Positions 24,853 to 34,514 of a stretch of 64,000 nt of DNA are shown here, piece after piece. Origin of the DNA: Catenuloplanes niger (GTDB lineage: Bacteria > Actinomycetota > Actinomycetes > Mycobacteriales > Micromonosporaceae); assembly GCF_031458255.1 (NCBI RefSeq), contig NZ_JAVDYC010000001.1, positions 1,116,001 to 1,180,000 of the forward strand, written 5' to 3'. Positions within the stretch are counted from its first letter, which is position 1. Each line of letters starts with the position of its first letter. The position numbers and the translations under genes were made by a program. The notes below the pieces were generated by a model. It was not told where the DNA came from, searched no databases, and saw only the letters and a program-made list of their open reading frames with translations.

Positions 24853-26049
24853 TCAAGCCACCAGGAACGTACCGGCCATGAAGACGGCGAGGAACACGGC
24901 CTGCAGGGCGGCACCGATCACCAGCACGGTGCGGTCGACCGTCTGATCCGCGCCCATCCGCGCCAGGACGAAAAAGATCGCCACCGCCTCCATGACGTAG
25001 CGCGCCGACGACTGCATCGCCCGGCCCCCGACCTCGGTCGACGTCAGCATGACGAGCGTGATGCCGGCCTGCACCACCAGGTACACCTGGTCGCGCCGGA
25101 ACCGGAACGGTCCGCGCACGCAGAGGATCAGCAGGATCACCGCGAGCAGGACGGTGCCGGCCTCCAGCACCGCACCCAGGGTGACCGGGTCGAGGGGACC
25201 GTGCCCGGCGATCTGCCCGACCGAGGTGAGCCACGCCCCGCCCGGCAGGGTGTAGCGGCGGCCCCACTGGTCCTGGGCGATGCTGAACTGCAGCGGATCA
25301 CCCAACTCGATCAGGCAGTAGACGCTGTACGCGGCCACCCCGAGCGGCACCATGGCCAGCGACAGCACGTCGAGCCGGATCGCGCGTGGCCGCCAGCCGA
25401 TCTGCCGCAGGTACTCGACCGCCAGCGGGAGGATCAGCAGCAGGCCGAACAGCCGGGTGGCCGAGGACAGGGCGCCCAACGTTCCGGCCAGCCACCAGTG
25501 CCCGCGCCGGCCCGCGTAGAGCGCCCCGATCGCCAGCAGCATGAACAGCGACTCGTTGTAGCCCAGGAACAGGAAGAACCCCATCGGGAAGAAAGCCAGG
25601 TACCAGGCGGCGCGCTGCGCGACCCGCGGCCCGAACTCGTGGTCGGCCAGCCGGTGCAGCATGACCAGGGCGCCGTACGCGGCGGCGTTCGCCACCACCA
25701 GGGCGCTGATCACGCCGTCCCCCGGCAGCACCGGGTCGAAGACACGGATCAGGACCGGGTAGAGCGGGAAGAACGCCGGGAAGCCCGGCCCGAGGTGGTA
25801 GCCGTGCTGGGCGATCGCGACGTAGTGGCCGGCATCCCAGCGGTTCCAGTCCAACAGGATCGACGACAGCGCCGGGGCCGGGGTACGGGCCCGGTAGGTC
25901 ATCCACGCGAGCGCGCTCACCAGGAGGTGGACGGCGACCGCGGCCGACCACACCGCGAACGCGGCCAGCAGCGCCGCGCGCCACGGCCGGTGGACCGGCG
26001 TGACGGACCCGGACGGTACGGTGAGTTCCTCGGTGGCCGTCGCGGTCAC
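24853..26049 (-). CDS. PIG-V-like polytopic mannosyltransferase
   Basis: 398 residues from GTG 26049 with about ten membrane segments. The signature WNRWDAGHYVAIAQHGY after the first membrane helix matches the PIG-V (GPI mannosyltransferase II) family and related bacterial GT-C enzymes that use polyprenyl-phosphate sugars on the outer membrane face. RLFGLLLILP and a PLGVAAYSVYCL segment follow the usual pattern. It overlaps the GT2 gene by 4 bp (GTGA), so the two are co-translated: GT2 would charge the lipid carrier and this enzyme would transfer the sugar. The acceptor is unknown. Confidence 0.85.
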   Translation of the reverse strand: MTATATEELTVPSGSVTPVHRPWRAALLAAFAVWSAAVAVHLLVSALAWMTYRARTPAPALSSILLDWNRWDAGHYVAIAQHGYHLGPGFPAFFPLYPVLIRVFDPVLPGDGVISALVVANAAAYGALVMLHRLADHEFGPRVAQRAAWYLAFFPMGFFLFLGYNESLFMLLAIGALYAGRRGHWWLAGTLGALSSATRLFGLLLILPLAVEYLRQIGWRPRAIRLDVLSLAMVPLGVAAYSVYCLIELGDPLQFSIAQDQWGRRYTLPGGAWLTSVGQIAGHGPLDPVTLGAVLEAGTVLLAVILLILCVRGPFRFRRDQVYLVVQAGITLVMLTSTEVGGRAMQSSARYVMEAVAIFFVLARMGADQTVDRTVLVIGAALQAVFLAVFMAGTFLVA

Positions 26050-27008
26050 GACGGCACCCGGACCGGCCGGCGGGTGCTCGGCGCGGCGGAGTCGAAGGTC
26101 ACGACGTACGCCGGGCGGTTCTGCATCGATGTGAACACGCGCGCCACGTACTCGCCGAGCAGCCCGAGGCACAACAGTTGCAGCGCGCCGAGGAACACCA
26201 GCGCCACGAACATCGACGTCCAGCCCGGCACGACGCTCCCCCACAGGTAGGCGGCCAGGACCGCCCCGCCCATGACGAAGCAGAGCGCGATGCCCACGCA
26301 GCCCAGCCAGGTCGCGACCCGCAGTGGCGCGGCCGAGAACCCGGTGACGCTGTCGAACGCCAGCCGGGCCATCTTGGCCAGCGGATACTTGGACCGGCCG
26401 GCGGCACGCTCCGCGCGGGCGTACGGCACCTCGCCGCTCGGCAGGCCCAGCCACGGAACGAGCAGCCGGTAGACCGGCCGGTCCTCCGGCAGGTCCAGCA
26501 GGGCGTTCACGGCGTTGCGGCTGAGCATCCGGAAGTCGCCGGCGTTGTGCGGCACGGCGCTGCCGGTCAGCCGCCGCATCAGCCGGTAGTACGACTCGGC
26601 GGTCCAGCGCTTGAACAGGCTGTCGGTGCCACGATCGGCGCGTACGCCGTAGACGACGTCGAGCCCTCCGCCCTCGGCCACGGCGAGCATCCGGGCGATG
26701 ACCTCCGGCGGGTCCTGCAGGTCGACGTCGATGCTCACCACGTACTCGCCGCGTGCCCGGTGCAGACCGGCGGTGAGGGCGTTCTGATGCCCGGCGTTAC
26801 GGCGCAGACGGACGACCCGGAGCTGCGGCCAGCGGCGGCGCATCGTCTCCAGCACCACCGGTGTCGCGTCCCGGCTGCCGTCGTCGACGGCCACCACCTC
26901 GTACGTCACGAGCAGCCCGTCGAGCACCGGGCGCAGCCGCTCGGCGAACAACGGCAGCACGTCCTCCTCGTTGAACACGGGGACCACCACTGACAGTCTC
27001 GGGTACAT
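26046..27008 (-). CDS. GT2 polyprenyl-phosphate sugar transferase (GtrB/DPM1-like) with two C-terminal TM helices
   Basis: 320 residues from ATG 27008, preceded by GAGGGG; GTG 27035 is possible but lacks a ribosome site. The GT-A domain has SVVVPVFNEEDVLPLF, EVVAVDDGSRD, NAGHQNALTAGL and the metal-binding SIDVDLQDPPE. Two hydrophobic segments near the C-terminus (WLGCVGIALCFVMGGAVLA and MFVALVFLGALQLLCLGLLG) anchor it, as in GtrB. The predicted reaction moves a sugar from a nucleotide donor to polyprenyl phosphate on the cytosolic face. It is first in the two-gene unit with the PIG-V-like enzyme. Confidence 0.93.
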   Translation of the reverse strand: MYPRLSVVVPVFNEEDVLPLFAERLRPVLDGLLVTYEVVAVDDGSRDATPVVLETMRRRWPQLRVVRLRRNAGHQNALTAGLHRARGEYVVSIDVDLQDPPEVIARMLAVAEGGGLDVVYGVRADRGTDSLFKRWTAESYYRLMRRLTGSAVPHNAGDFRMLSRNAVNALLDLPEDRPVYRLLVPWLGLPSGEVPYARAERAAGRSKYPLAKMARLAFDSVTGFSAAPLRVATWLGCVGIALCFVMGGAVLAAYLWGSVVPGWTSMFVALVFLGALQLLCLGLLGEYVARVFTSMQNRPAYVVTFDSAAPSTRRPVRVPS

Positions 27009-27264
27009 CCCGCCGCACCCCTCGTCGATCGTCACCGGGACAGAGTGGCGAAACCCCCATAAGCGCCGGATAAGCGTGACCGGTGAACCGGCTCGGCCCG
27101 GTGGGACGTCCAGGAGGGCCCGGCACCGGAGATCGTGACGGTGCCGGCCTGCCGTTTACGGACGGGTCACAGATCTTGCTGGGGTAACACGCGGACGGAG
27201 TGGCATCGCGGTTCGCCCGGTGGTCGCCTACCCCGGGCGGCGGAAGGCGACCGCCAGGCGACGC

Positions 27265-27624
27265 TCAGGCGTTGACGGTCATTGGAAGGTCGGCGCCGTA
27301 GTGCTTGGCGTAGCCGTTCTCGACGCCCACCAGGATTTCGACGACCTCGAAGTAGTGGTCCCAGAACGGCGTCTCGCGTAACGCCTCGATGACCAGTTGG
27401 AAAGCATCGTGGTCACGGGCCTCCCAGACCCAGATGTCGGTCACGCGGGCCGTGTAGAACTCGGTGTCATAGTAGCGCCAACGTACGTCCTTGGCCTTGT
27501 CCTCGATGGCGGGCAGAACGCTTTCCCGGAAGGCGGCGACACGCTCCGGTACGGACAGTTCCAACCAGGCGCGATTGGTCTTGAGGAGGATGAACGCCGT
27601 CACGGCGGGCTCGAAGTCGGACAT
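27265..27624 (-). CDS. Darcynin-family protein
   Basis: 119 residues from ATG 27624. [20 protein letters not shown] at the start and [20 protein letters not shown] near the end are the conserved parts of the darcynin family, small ferredoxin-like-fold proteins without known activity. [20 protein letters not shown] in between supports it. GGAGGA precedes the start. It stands alone downstream of the siderophore-interacting protein gene on the same strand, 183 bp away. Confidence 0.85.
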   Translation of the reverse strand: MSDFEPAVTAFILLKTNRAWLELSVPERVAAFRESVLPAIEDKAKDVRWRYYDTEFYTARVTDIWVWEARDHDAFQLVIEALRETPFWDHYFEVVEILVGVENGYAKHYGADLPMTVNA

Positions 27625-27807
27625 GGAGGATCTCCTCGCAGGGTGCTGATCGGTGGTCGCGATGCGGTGCCGCAGGCCCCGCACACAGGGCGTTCCGGCC
27701 GAGCTGAGGCCGGCCGGGTGCCAGTCAGGGGGCTCGCGCGCGGATTCCCGCAGCCGCTGTGACTATGACCAAGGCAGAGGCTGCGCACGCTGGCTGCCGT
27801 CGCCGCA

Positions 27808-28533
27808 CTAGTCGAGGCCCTTGCGGCCGGGTGTCCAGAACGGTTTGGTGAGCACCGAGCGGCGAGACCAGCGTCGTTCGGCGACCAAGTGGGTCCGGAT
27901 GGCGGCGATGGTCTTAGCCTCCCCGGCGAGGTACGCCACGCCGGGGACGGACGGGAGCGGCAGCGCGCGGACCGCTTCGAGCAGGCCGGCCGACTCCGCC
28001 GCCGGGGCGTCACCGCGGTAGGTCCAGGTGAGCTCGTCGGCCCGGGGAAAGTCGACACGCTCATCCGGGGTGGACACCTCGACAACTCCTCGCACGTCCG
28101 CGCCAGGCTTTGTCGCGCCGAGGATCGCGGCGAACGCGACCTGTGCGGTCTCCTCGCCGACGACGAGGTGGTAAGGCGCGTCCGGCTGGACCACAAGGCG
28201 ACCGGAGGGACCCATGAACGTCACAGGATCGCCCGGGGCGACGGTTCGGCTCCAGTCCAGGCCGGGGGTGCTCTCGTCGCTCCGTTGGTAGATCCACAGG
28301 TCGAGCCACTGCTGGCGGAGGTTGATGTCGGCGACCGTGTAGGTGCGTAGCACCACGCCGTCCCCGCGGACCTTCACCCGGATGTGCTGCCCCGGCCTGA
28401 CCTGCGTGATCTGCGGGCCGCTGAGCCGTACTCGCAGGATTCTCGGCCGAAGCCGCTCCACCTCGGTCGCGGTGACATGACGCAGCATCAGGATCCGGTC
28501 GGCGATCCCCCTCTTCGGGGACTTGGTGATCAT
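27808..28533 (-). CDS. Siderophore-interacting protein (FAD-dependent ferric-siderophore reductase)
   Basis: 241 residues from ATG 28533. The N-terminal FAD-binding barrel contains RLSGPQITQVRPGQHIRVKV, VLRTYTVADINLRQQWLDLW and GDPVTFMGPSGRLV; the C-terminal SIP domain has YHLVVGEETAQVAFAAIL and VPGVAYLAGEAKTIAAIRTH. The family reduces ferric siderophores with NAD(P)H through FAD to release iron. Only 24 bp separate its ATG from the divergent AraC regulator ATG. Control by that regulator, and perhaps by iron, is likely; no clear iron box was recognised. Confidence 0.93.
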   Translation of the reverse strand: MITKSPKRGIADRILMLRHVTATEVERLRPRILRVRLSGPQITQVRPGQHIRVKVRGDGVVLRTYTVADINLRQQWLDLWIYQRSDESTPGLDWSRTVAPGDPVTFMGPSGRLVVQPDAPYHLVVGEETAQVAFAAILGATKPGADVRGVVEVSTPDERVDFPRADELTWTYRGDAPAAESAGLLEAVRALPLPSVPGVAYLAGEAKTIAAIRTHLVAERRWSRRSVLTKPFWTPGRKGLD

Positions 28534-28557
28534 GGGTCCGACGTTAGAGTGGCCCGG
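28534..28557. promoter_or_regulatory. 24-bp divergent promoter region (SIP / AraC)
   Basis: The two ATG starts are 24 bp apart, or 15 bp if the AraC gene starts at GTG 28549. No room exists for two leaders with ribosome sites, so at least one gene is probably leaderless and the promoters must reach into the opposite coding sequence. Confidence 0.6.
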
Positions 28558-29376
28558 ATGCGCATAGGAGACATCCAATACCCCGCACCGGACAGCTCGC
28601 CGATCCTCACGATCGAGCGCGGCTCGTCGTACGAGAACGGGCAACCAGATGTCCGCGAGACCCACACCCACGCCGGACCAGAGTTCCTGTGGACGATCAC
28701 CGCGACGGTAACGGTGACGACCGAGTCCCGCGACTGGCTGTTGCCGCCCGGATACGGGATCTGGATCCCCGCCCACGTCCCGCACGCGGGCGCCGTCCGG
28801 CATCCCGGAGAGGGTGGACTCATGGCCATGAACCCCGGGCGGTGCCCCATCGCCTGGACGTCGGTCACGGGGGTACGGGTCACCCCGCTGCTGCGCGAGT
28901 TACTGGCCTACGTGCTCGATGCGGACCCGGTCGATCCAGCCCGGCCGGCCGCCGAATCGCTGATGCTCCACCTGATCACCCCGTGTCCGGCTCACGACAT
29001 CGCGATCGCGATGCCAACCGACCAGCGTCTGCGGATGATCGCCGAACAGCTCCTGACGACACCGTCCGACCAGCGGGAACTGGCGGACTGGGCAGACCTC
29101 GCGCACGCCAGCGTGCGGACGCTGACGCGGCTGTTCCGTTCCGAGACCGGGCTGAGCTTCGCCGAGTGGCGCACCCGGGTGCGGATCCGCGCGGCGATCC
29201 AGAAGCTCTCGACGGGCACGCCGGTCGGGGCGACGGCGCGGCAGGTCGGCTATCGGAAGACGAGTGCGTTCATCGCGGTCTTCCAGCGGGTGACCGGCCA
29301 GACGCCCGGTACCTACCTCACCACCGAGCCCCGGCTCGGGGTGAAGCGAGACGCTGCGAAACCCTTCTCGGCATGA
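28558..29376 (+). CDS. AraC-family regulator with cupin-like sensor
   Basis: 272 residues from ATG 28558. The N-terminal half is a cupin sensor (RETHTHAGPEFLWTITATVT, LLPPGYGIWIPAHVPHAG) in which the His pairs could hold a metal or bind a ligand. The C-terminal half is the double helix-turn-helix (WADLAHASVRTLTRLFRSET, ATARQVGYRKTSAFIAVFQR, TGQTPGTYL). The combination of this regulator type and a siderophore-interacting protein recurs in actinomycetes, which supports iron- or siderophore-linked control; the inducer is unknown. Confidence 0.92.
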   Translation: MRIGDIQYPAPDSSPILTIERGSSYENGQPDVRETHTHAGPEFLWTITATVTVTTESRDWLLPPGYGIWIPAHVPHAGAVRHPGEGGLMAMNPGRCPIAWTSVTGVRVTPLLRELLAYVLDADPVDPARPAAESLMLHLITPCPAHDIAIAMPTDQRLRMIAEQLLTTPSDQRELADWADLAHASVRTLTRLFRSETGLSFAEWRTRVRIRAAIQKLSTGTPVGATARQVGYRKTSAFIAVFQRVTGQTPGTYLTTEPRLGVKRDAAKPFSA

Positions 29377-29522
29377 GCAGTGCGCAGGGGTCGGCACCAC
29401 GTCGTGGAAGCCGGCCCGGTCGCCTATGCCCGCTGATCCTCCTCCCAGCCGGTGCCGCTCCCCGCGAGCTGGGGCGCCGCGCGTCGATCGGCGGCAGGTC
29501 CCGCGGTTTGTCGAGGCCACGT

Positions 29523-30114
29523 CTACGAGGAACAAGCGTCGGCGATCTCCTGAAATGTGCCGTCGGGCATCATGCGGTAGCGGCGAGGCGATCCCATCTG
29601 TTGCAGTAACTGCTGCATGCGGGCCTCGCGTTCGGCCTGTTCGTGGCCGGTGGGGTCAGCGACCCGGAATCCTTGCAGGGGAACCTCGTACGGGTCGACG
29701 TCGTCAGGATCCGGACGGCCTTCCAGAATGAAACCGAACAAGGCGCGTAAGGCGTCCTGACCCAACTCCAGCGGATGAAACGGCAGCGGGTACGGATCTC
29801 CGGAGAGCGTCGACTCGACCGGCCGCTCGCCCGCCCAGTACGGATGCTCGAAGTCGTATGGTGCGCCGATGTTCTCCCCGATGCCGCCGTCCGGGGAAAC
29901 GGTGAGCGAGCGGACCAGAGAACCGCTCTCCCACACCGCAAAGCACAGCCAGTCAGAGGCCGAGTGCATCCCGTGCATGATGATGCGCCGGTCGCCTGCG
30001 GCACGAAGCAGACGGGCGGGTAGCTGCGACGGTGGGGTCGGCTCGCACCGCTCCCCGGAGAGCGGGGCGCAGATCGCCTCCCGTGAAAGCGAGCAGTGCA
30101 GTCTTCGCGCCCAT
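29523..30114 (-). pseudogene. DUF6928-family gene with internal out-of-frame deletion
   Basis: From ATG 30114 (GGAGG upstream) the protein begins MGAKTALLAFTGGDLRPALR, the conserved head of the actinobacterial DUF6928 family. After about 30 residues (ADPTVA, near 30025) the frame departs and ends at 29953. The second frame holds the family's remaining part: RRIIMHGMHSASDWL, SPDGGIGENIGAPYDFEHPY and PLPFHPLELGQDALRALFGF, to a stop at 29523. About 40 residues appear missing at the junction. Function of the family is unknown, and this copy is very likely dead. Confidence 0.8.
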
Positions 30115-30317
30115 GGGACCTCCTTCTCCAGCGGGGATGATCACGCAGACTACGGCCGACCGATTCTTGCGACCGTCTCGGCAGGTGGCGACAGCAACGT
30201 GGTGCCGAGAGTCGCGAACATCCGGCGCCCATGAACTCGCGAACGAAACCAGTTGTCCGCGCGTGCGAACGCCAGCAGGTCGTAGGTGGGAATGAGGTCC
30301 TCGAACACGGCGACCGG

Positions 30318-30363
30318 GCGTGCTTGCCGTGGCGCCGTGGCAACGGCGGCACGGCAAGCACGC
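30318..30363 (-). terminator. 14-bp perfect hairpin downstream of ABC operon
   Basis: GCGTGCTTGCCGTG (30318-30331) pairs exactly with 30350-30363 across 18 nt. It lies 45 bp after the permease stop, so it most likely ends the four-gene ABC operon. Confidence 0.7.
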
Positions 30364-30407
30364 CTCGGATCGGCAGTGCGATACCGGCATCGATAGCCGG
30401 CATCCGG

Positions 30408-31595
30408 CTACGGCGCGCTCAGCGCCTCTGTCGGTGGCAGGCGGGCTGCGCGCACCGCGGGGTAGAGGCCGGCCACGCCGCCGATCAGCACGGTGACCGC
30501 GAAACCGGCGGCGTGCGCCCAGGCGGGCACGGCCGGGGGCCAGCCCCGGGACCAGGCGTACGCCCCGGTCACCGCCGCGCCCAGGAGTAGACCGGTCGCG
30601 CCGCCGAGCGCGGACAGCAGCAGCGATTCCGCGAGGAACTGGGTGCGGATCTGCGCTCTGGTGGCGCCGAGTGCGCGGCGCAGCCCGACCTCGGCCCTGC
30701 GTTCGAGCACCGACACGATCATCGTGTTGGCCACGCCGACGCCGCCGACCAGCAGCGCGACCGCGCCGAGCCCGAGCAGCAGCCCGGTCAGCGCACGATC
30801 GGTGACCGCCTGGGCGAGGAGCGCGTCGGACGGCCGTTCGACCAGGACCTCGTTGGGGTGGGCCGGGGCGACCGCGCGGGCGAGCAGCGTCCGTACGTCG
30901 GTGACCCGGTCCGGGTCGGTACGGACGTAGACCGTGCCGATGCCTCCGTCGAAGCCGAGCAGTGTCTCGGCGGCCGACCAGCCGACCAGGACCGCGGTGT
31001 CCAGCTCCGGCGCGAGCCGGATCGGCTGGAGCACGCCGACCACGACGAACCATCGGTTGCCGAGCCAGAGCCGCACGTCGGTGTCGACCCGGTGCACGCC
31101 GAGCAGCCGGGCGGCCTCCGCGCCGAGCACGACCGCCGGGCCGCGTAGCGTCACCTGGTTGAGCCAGGAGCCGTAGGCGAGCGCGCCGCCGACGGGCCCG
31201 AGCAGGTCGGTGCGGGCGGCGCGTACCCCGAGGCCGTTGGTCTCCCCCACCGGCATCAGGTCGGAGCGGTAGACGGCCACGTCCACCGGCCCGGTCGCGG
31301 ACGCCCCGGTGACACCGTCGATCCGGCCGGCCATCTCGACCGCCTCGTCCGGCAGTCGCGCGGCCTCGCCGCCGAACGTCTGGCCCGGCGCGGCCGTGAG
31401 CAGGTTCGTGCCGATCGCGGCCAGCTCCCGCTCCACGCCGGCGCGGCTCGACGCGGAGATACCGACCACGGCCACCATGGCGGCGACCCCGATCGCGATG
31501 CCGGCCGCGGCCAGGCATGCGCGCAGCGGGCGGGTGACGAGCCCGGCCGCGCCCACCCGGGCCACGTCCGGCAGGGACATCCGGGCCGGTTTCAC
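30408..31595 (-). CDS. MacB/FtsX-family ABC transporter permease
   Basis: 395 residues. The first membrane helix ([20 protein letters not shown]) is followed by a MacB-like extracytoplasmic domain of about 200 residues, then three C-terminal helices with [20 protein letters not shown] and [20 protein letters not shown], the MacB/FtsX signature. The start ATGA overlaps the ATPase stop by 4 bp. With the ATPase, HlyD-like adaptor and lipoprotein it should form a mechanotransmission-type exporter or envelope-stress system. Substrate unknown. Confidence 0.93.
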   Translation of the reverse strand: MKPARMSLPDVARVGAAGLVTRPLRACLAAAGIAIGVAAMVAVVGISASSRAGVERELAAIGTNLLTAAPGQTFGGEAARLPDEAVEMAGRIDGVTGASATGPVDVAVYRSDLMPVGETNGLGVRAARTDLLGPVGGALAYGSWLNQVTLRGPAVVLGAEAARLLGVHRVDTDVRLWLGNRWFVVVGVLQPIRLAPELDTAVLVGWSAAETLLGFDGGIGTVYVRTDPDRVTDVRTLLARAVAPAHPNEVLVERPSDALLAQAVTDRALTGLLLGLGAVALLVGGVGVANTMIVSVLERRAEVGLRRALGATRAQIRTQFLAESLLLSALGGATGLLLGAAVTGAYAWSRGWPPAVPAWAHAAGFAVTVLIGGVAGLYPAVRAARLPPTEALSAP

Positions 31596-32254
31596 GTGGT
31601 CACCCGCCCGTCCCGCATCGCGATCACCCGGGGGAGGCCGGCGGCCAGCTCCCGGTCGTGCGTGATGATCACGACGGTGGTGCCGGTATCGTGCAGCGCC
31701 CGCAGCAGCCGCAGCACCTCCGCGCCGGACGCGGTGTCCAGGTTGCCGGTCGGCTCGTCCGCCAGGAGCAGCGAGGGGTGGCCGGCGACCGCGCGCGCGA
31801 TCGCCACCCGCTGCCGTTCGCCGCCGGACAGCTCGTGCGGCCGGTGCGTCAGCCGGTGTGCGAGGCCGACGTCGCCGAGTGCCCCGGCCGCCCGTGCCTG
31901 CCGTTCCCGCCGGGGCAGGCCCGTGTAGAGCAGACCGTCCGCCACGTTGTCCCGCACGCTGACGCCCGGCGCGAGATGGAACTGCTGGAACACGAACCCG
32001 ATCCGCTGTGCGCGCAGCGCGGACAGCTGCCGGTCGGACAGTGCGGACACCTCATGGCCGGCGACGTGCACGCTGCCGCTGGTGGGCCGGTCGAGTGTGC
32101 CGGCCAGATGCAGCATGGTGGACTTGCCGGACCCGGACGGGCCGACGATCGCGGTCAGCTCGCCGGGCTCGACGCGGACCGTCACACCGGCCAGGGCGGT
32201 GACGGCACCGTAGGACTTCACCACGTCACGCAGCTCGATCATCGCGGTGCTCAT
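31592..32254 (-). CDS. ABC transporter ATPase (LolD/MacB type)
   Basis: 220 residues. Walker [11 protein letters not shown]-loop [14 protein letters not shown], signature [15 protein letters not shown], Walker [13 protein letters not shown] and the switch His in [10 protein letters not shown] are all present. Short length and the PTGNLD form place it with LolD/MacB ATPases. It shares 4 bp (ATGA) with both the upstream adaptor gene and the downstream permease gene, so expression is coupled. Confidence 0.95.
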   Translation of the reverse strand: MSTAMIELRDVVKSYGAVTALAGVTVRVEPGELTAIVGPSGSGKSTMLHLAGTLDRPTSGSVHVAGHEVSALSDRQLSALRAQRIGFVFQQFHLAPGVSVRDNVADGLLYTGLPRRERQARAAGALGDVGLAHRLTHRPHELSGGERQRVAIARAVAGHPSLLLADEPTGNLDTASGAEVLRLLRALHDTGTTVVIITHDRELAAGLPRVIAMRDGRVTT

Positions 32255-33273
32255 GACGCCGGCACGCTGACCCGCATGCCCGCGGCGAGCCCGGCCGCGC
32301 GGATCTCCACCTTGCCGTCCGTGAACAGCCCCACCTCGACCGGCACGAGCGTGACCGTGTCCCCGTCGACGACTTCCACGCCGTAGCGGTCACCGTCCAG
32401 CGCCAGCAGTGCGACGACCGGCACGGCGAGCACGTCACGGCGCTCCTGGACGACCAGCCGCACATCGGCCGGATCGCCCTCCGGCGTGTCCAGCGCCTTG
32501 GGGTCGGTGGCCTTCACGGTGACCGTCGCGTCCTTTCCGGCCTCGGCGGGCTTCTCCACCGCGGCCACGGTGCCGGCTATCTCCCGGCCGTCCGCGAGGA
32601 CCACGGTGGCCGGGCCGCCGACCGGGGCCAGCCGCTGGTGCTTGGGGTCCATCGGGAAAGTCACCCGCCGCTCGGTGCTGGTCGCCTCGTACAGTGGGGC
32701 CGGCCCGGCCTGCTCGCCGACACGGACCCGGTGTTCGCCCACCCGTACCTCCCCGGTGGTGAAGATGACGTGGCCGAGCGGCACCGTGCCGGTCTGCGCG
32801 ACGCCCAGCCGCTTCTGCCAGGACCTGACCGCCTCGGCGGTCGAGTACCGGTACACGCCGTCCGCGGTGAAACCGGTGTAGCCGAGCCCGGTCAGCGCGC
32901 GTTCCAGCTGCCGGACGTCGGGGCCGCTGATCCCGGGGACCATCGCCCGGAACGCGGGCGTATCACCGGCGAGCAGGATCACCGGCACGTCATCGACCCG
33001 GTAGGCCTCGTCACCGGCCTTCAGGACCGCACCGACCTTCGGCAGTGAGGTCACGGTGCCGGTCAGCCGGCCGAGCAGGGGCGGCGCCTCGGCGTACCGG
33101 ATCCGGCCCTTGAACGTCTGTCCCTCGACCAGCGTCGTGAGCCGGACCTCGGTCGTCGCCCGCGGCGCCGCCGGCGTCTCGCGCGGCTGCGTGGTGCGGA
33201 CATAGCGCACCACACCCGTACCGGCACCCACCAGGATGCCGGTCACCAGGATCCACCGCCGGGTGCGGCTCAT
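32251..33273 (-). CDS. HlyD-like periplasmic adaptor with peptidoglycan-binding domain
   Basis: 340 residues from ATG 33273. An N-terminal anchor helix ([16 protein letters not shown]) precedes a beta-rich adaptor region with a PG_binding_1 insertion ([37 protein letters not shown]). The C-terminal part ([37 protein letters not shown]) is the membrane-proximal domain of RND/MacA-type adaptors. In Gram-positive actinobacteria such proteins link the ABC pump to the cell wall. ATGA overlaps join it to both neighbours. Confidence 0.9.
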   Translation of the reverse strand: MSRTRRWILVTGILVGAGTGVVRYVRTTQPRETPAAPRATTEVRLTTLVEGQTFKGRIRYAEAPPLLGRLTGTVTSLPKVGAVLKAGDEAYRVDDVPVILLAGDTPAFRAMVPGISGPDVRQLERALTGLGYTGFTADGVYRYSTAEAVRSWQKRLGVAQTGTVPLGHVIFTTGEVRVGEHRVRVGEQAGPAPLYEATSTERRVTFPMDPKHQRLAPVGGPATVVLADGREIAGTVAAVEKPAEAGKDATVTVKATDPKALDTPEGDPADVRLVVQERRDVLAVPVVALLALDGDRYGVEVVDGDTVTLVPVEVGLFTDGKVEIRAAGLAAGMRVSVPAS

Positions 33274-33770
33274 TTGCCGGGCACCGCGCGGACCGCACCG
33301 GCCGGTGCGCCACACGCCTCGCTGGCCGTGGTGAACCGCTCCATCGCATCCTCGTACCCGGGGTCCTCCGGCTCCGGCATGTCGAAGTCACCGGGACGGC
33401 CCTCCGCGTCCGGGTCGGGGTAGTCCTCGATGCCGTGCTCGCGCATGCACGCCGCGAACGTCAGCGCCTCCGCACGCTCCTGTTCGGACATCGGCTCCGC
33501 CTCGCCGCCGTTCGGCAGCAGTGGCCGGCACTTCTCCACCGCGGCGTTGAACTCGGGATCATCCGGGCTCGCCGGTTGCGCCGCGACCACGCCGCCCTTC
33601 CCGGCCGGCTTCGGATCCTCGTACTCGGTCACGCCGTTGTCCCGCATGCACTGCGCGAATGCCAGTTGCTTCTCATGGTCACCGTCGGCGGCTTCGTCCG
33701 GGCCACCGCCACAACCGCTCAGGACAACAGTCAGAAGCAGCAGCGGTACGGCGAGGTGTCGTCTTCTCAT
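33270..33770 (-). CDS. Putative lipoprotein with duplicated Cys motif
   Basis: 166 residues from ATG 33770. Lipobox LSGC puts the lipidated Cys at about residue 20. The mature part contains two copies of a motif, FAQCMRDNGVTEYEDP and FAACMREHGIEDYPDP, about 75 residues apart, with further single cysteines (EKCRPLL and SEACGAP). Proteins of this type often precede HlyD/MacB exporters in actinobacteria; the cysteines may form two disulphides. It opens the four-gene ABC operon and is divergent from the response regulator. Function unknown. Confidence 0.85.
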   Translation of the reverse strand: MRRRHLAVPLLLLTVVLSGCGGGPDEAADGDHEKQLAFAQCMRDNGVTEYEDPKPAGKGGVVAAQPASPDDPEFNAAVEKCRPLLPNGGEAEPMSEQERAEALTFAACMREHGIEDYPDPDAEGRPGDFDMPEPEDPGYEDAMERFTTASEACGAPAGAVRAVPGK

Positions 33771-33857
33771 GACCGCCACCGTGCCGGGCCGGATGTGACA
33801 TCCCGGTGTCCCACCGGCTCACACGGACGCCACATCACCGGAGGAGAATCAGCCACC

Positions 33858-34514
33858 ATGCGGGTGCTGGTGGTGGAGGACGACGAGACGTTGGCGGAGA
33901 TCATCGCGGAAGGGCTGCGTGAGCACGATCTCGTGGTCGACGTGACCCGCGACGGCGCCGAGGCGCTGGAACGCGCCGGACAGATCGCACCGGACGTCAT
34001 CGTGCTCGACCGGGACCTGCCGATCCTGCACGGCGACGACGTGTGCCGGGCCCTGGTCCGTGCGGGCTCCCCGGCCCGGGTGCTGATGCTGACCGCGGAC
34101 GGCGCGGTGGAGAGCAGGGTCGAGGGTCTGTCCATCGGCGCCGACGACTACCTGCCGAAACCGTTCGCGTTCATCGAACTGGTCGCGCGCGTCACCGCGC
34201 TCGGCCGGCGTACCCCGCCACGCCGCCCGACCGTGCTGCGCCGGGCCGGGATCACCATGGACGTCGGCCGGCACGAGGTGCGCCGCGGTGAGCGGTCCCT
34301 GCACCTGACCCGCAAGGAGTTCGGCGTGCTCGCCGCGCTGTTGTGGGCCGAGGGTGAGCTGGTCAGCGCGGAACGGCTGCTCGACACCGTGTGGGACGAG
34401 CACACCGACCCGTTCACCGGCGCGGTACGGACCACGCTGAAGACCCTGCGGCAGAAGCTCGGCGATCCCGACCCGATCGTGACCGTCATCGGCCGTGGCT
34501 ACCGGCTGCCGTGA
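33858..34514 (+). CDS. OmpR/PhoB-family response regulator
   Basis: 218 residues from ATG 33858 with GAGGAG upstream. Receiver domain: acidic pair EDD at 7-9, phospho-acceptor Asp51 (VIVLDRDLP), Thr in LMLTADG and Lys in YLPKPF. The C-terminal winged helix has LTRKEFGVLAALLWAEGELV and VRTTLKTLRQKLGDPD. Its stop overlaps the histidine kinase start (GTGA). The ABC operon lies divergently 87 bp away and is the likely target. Confidence 0.95.
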   Translation: MRVLVVEDDETLAEIIAEGLREHDLVVDVTRDGAEALERAGQIAPDVIVLDRDLPILHGDDVCRALVRAGSPARVLMLTADGAVESRVEGLSIGADDYLPKPFAFIELVARVTALGRRTPPRRPTVLRRAGITMDVGRHEVRRGERSLHLTRKEFGVLAALLWAEGELVSAERLLDTVWDEHTDPFTGAVRTTLKTLRQKLGDPDPIVTVIGRGYRLP

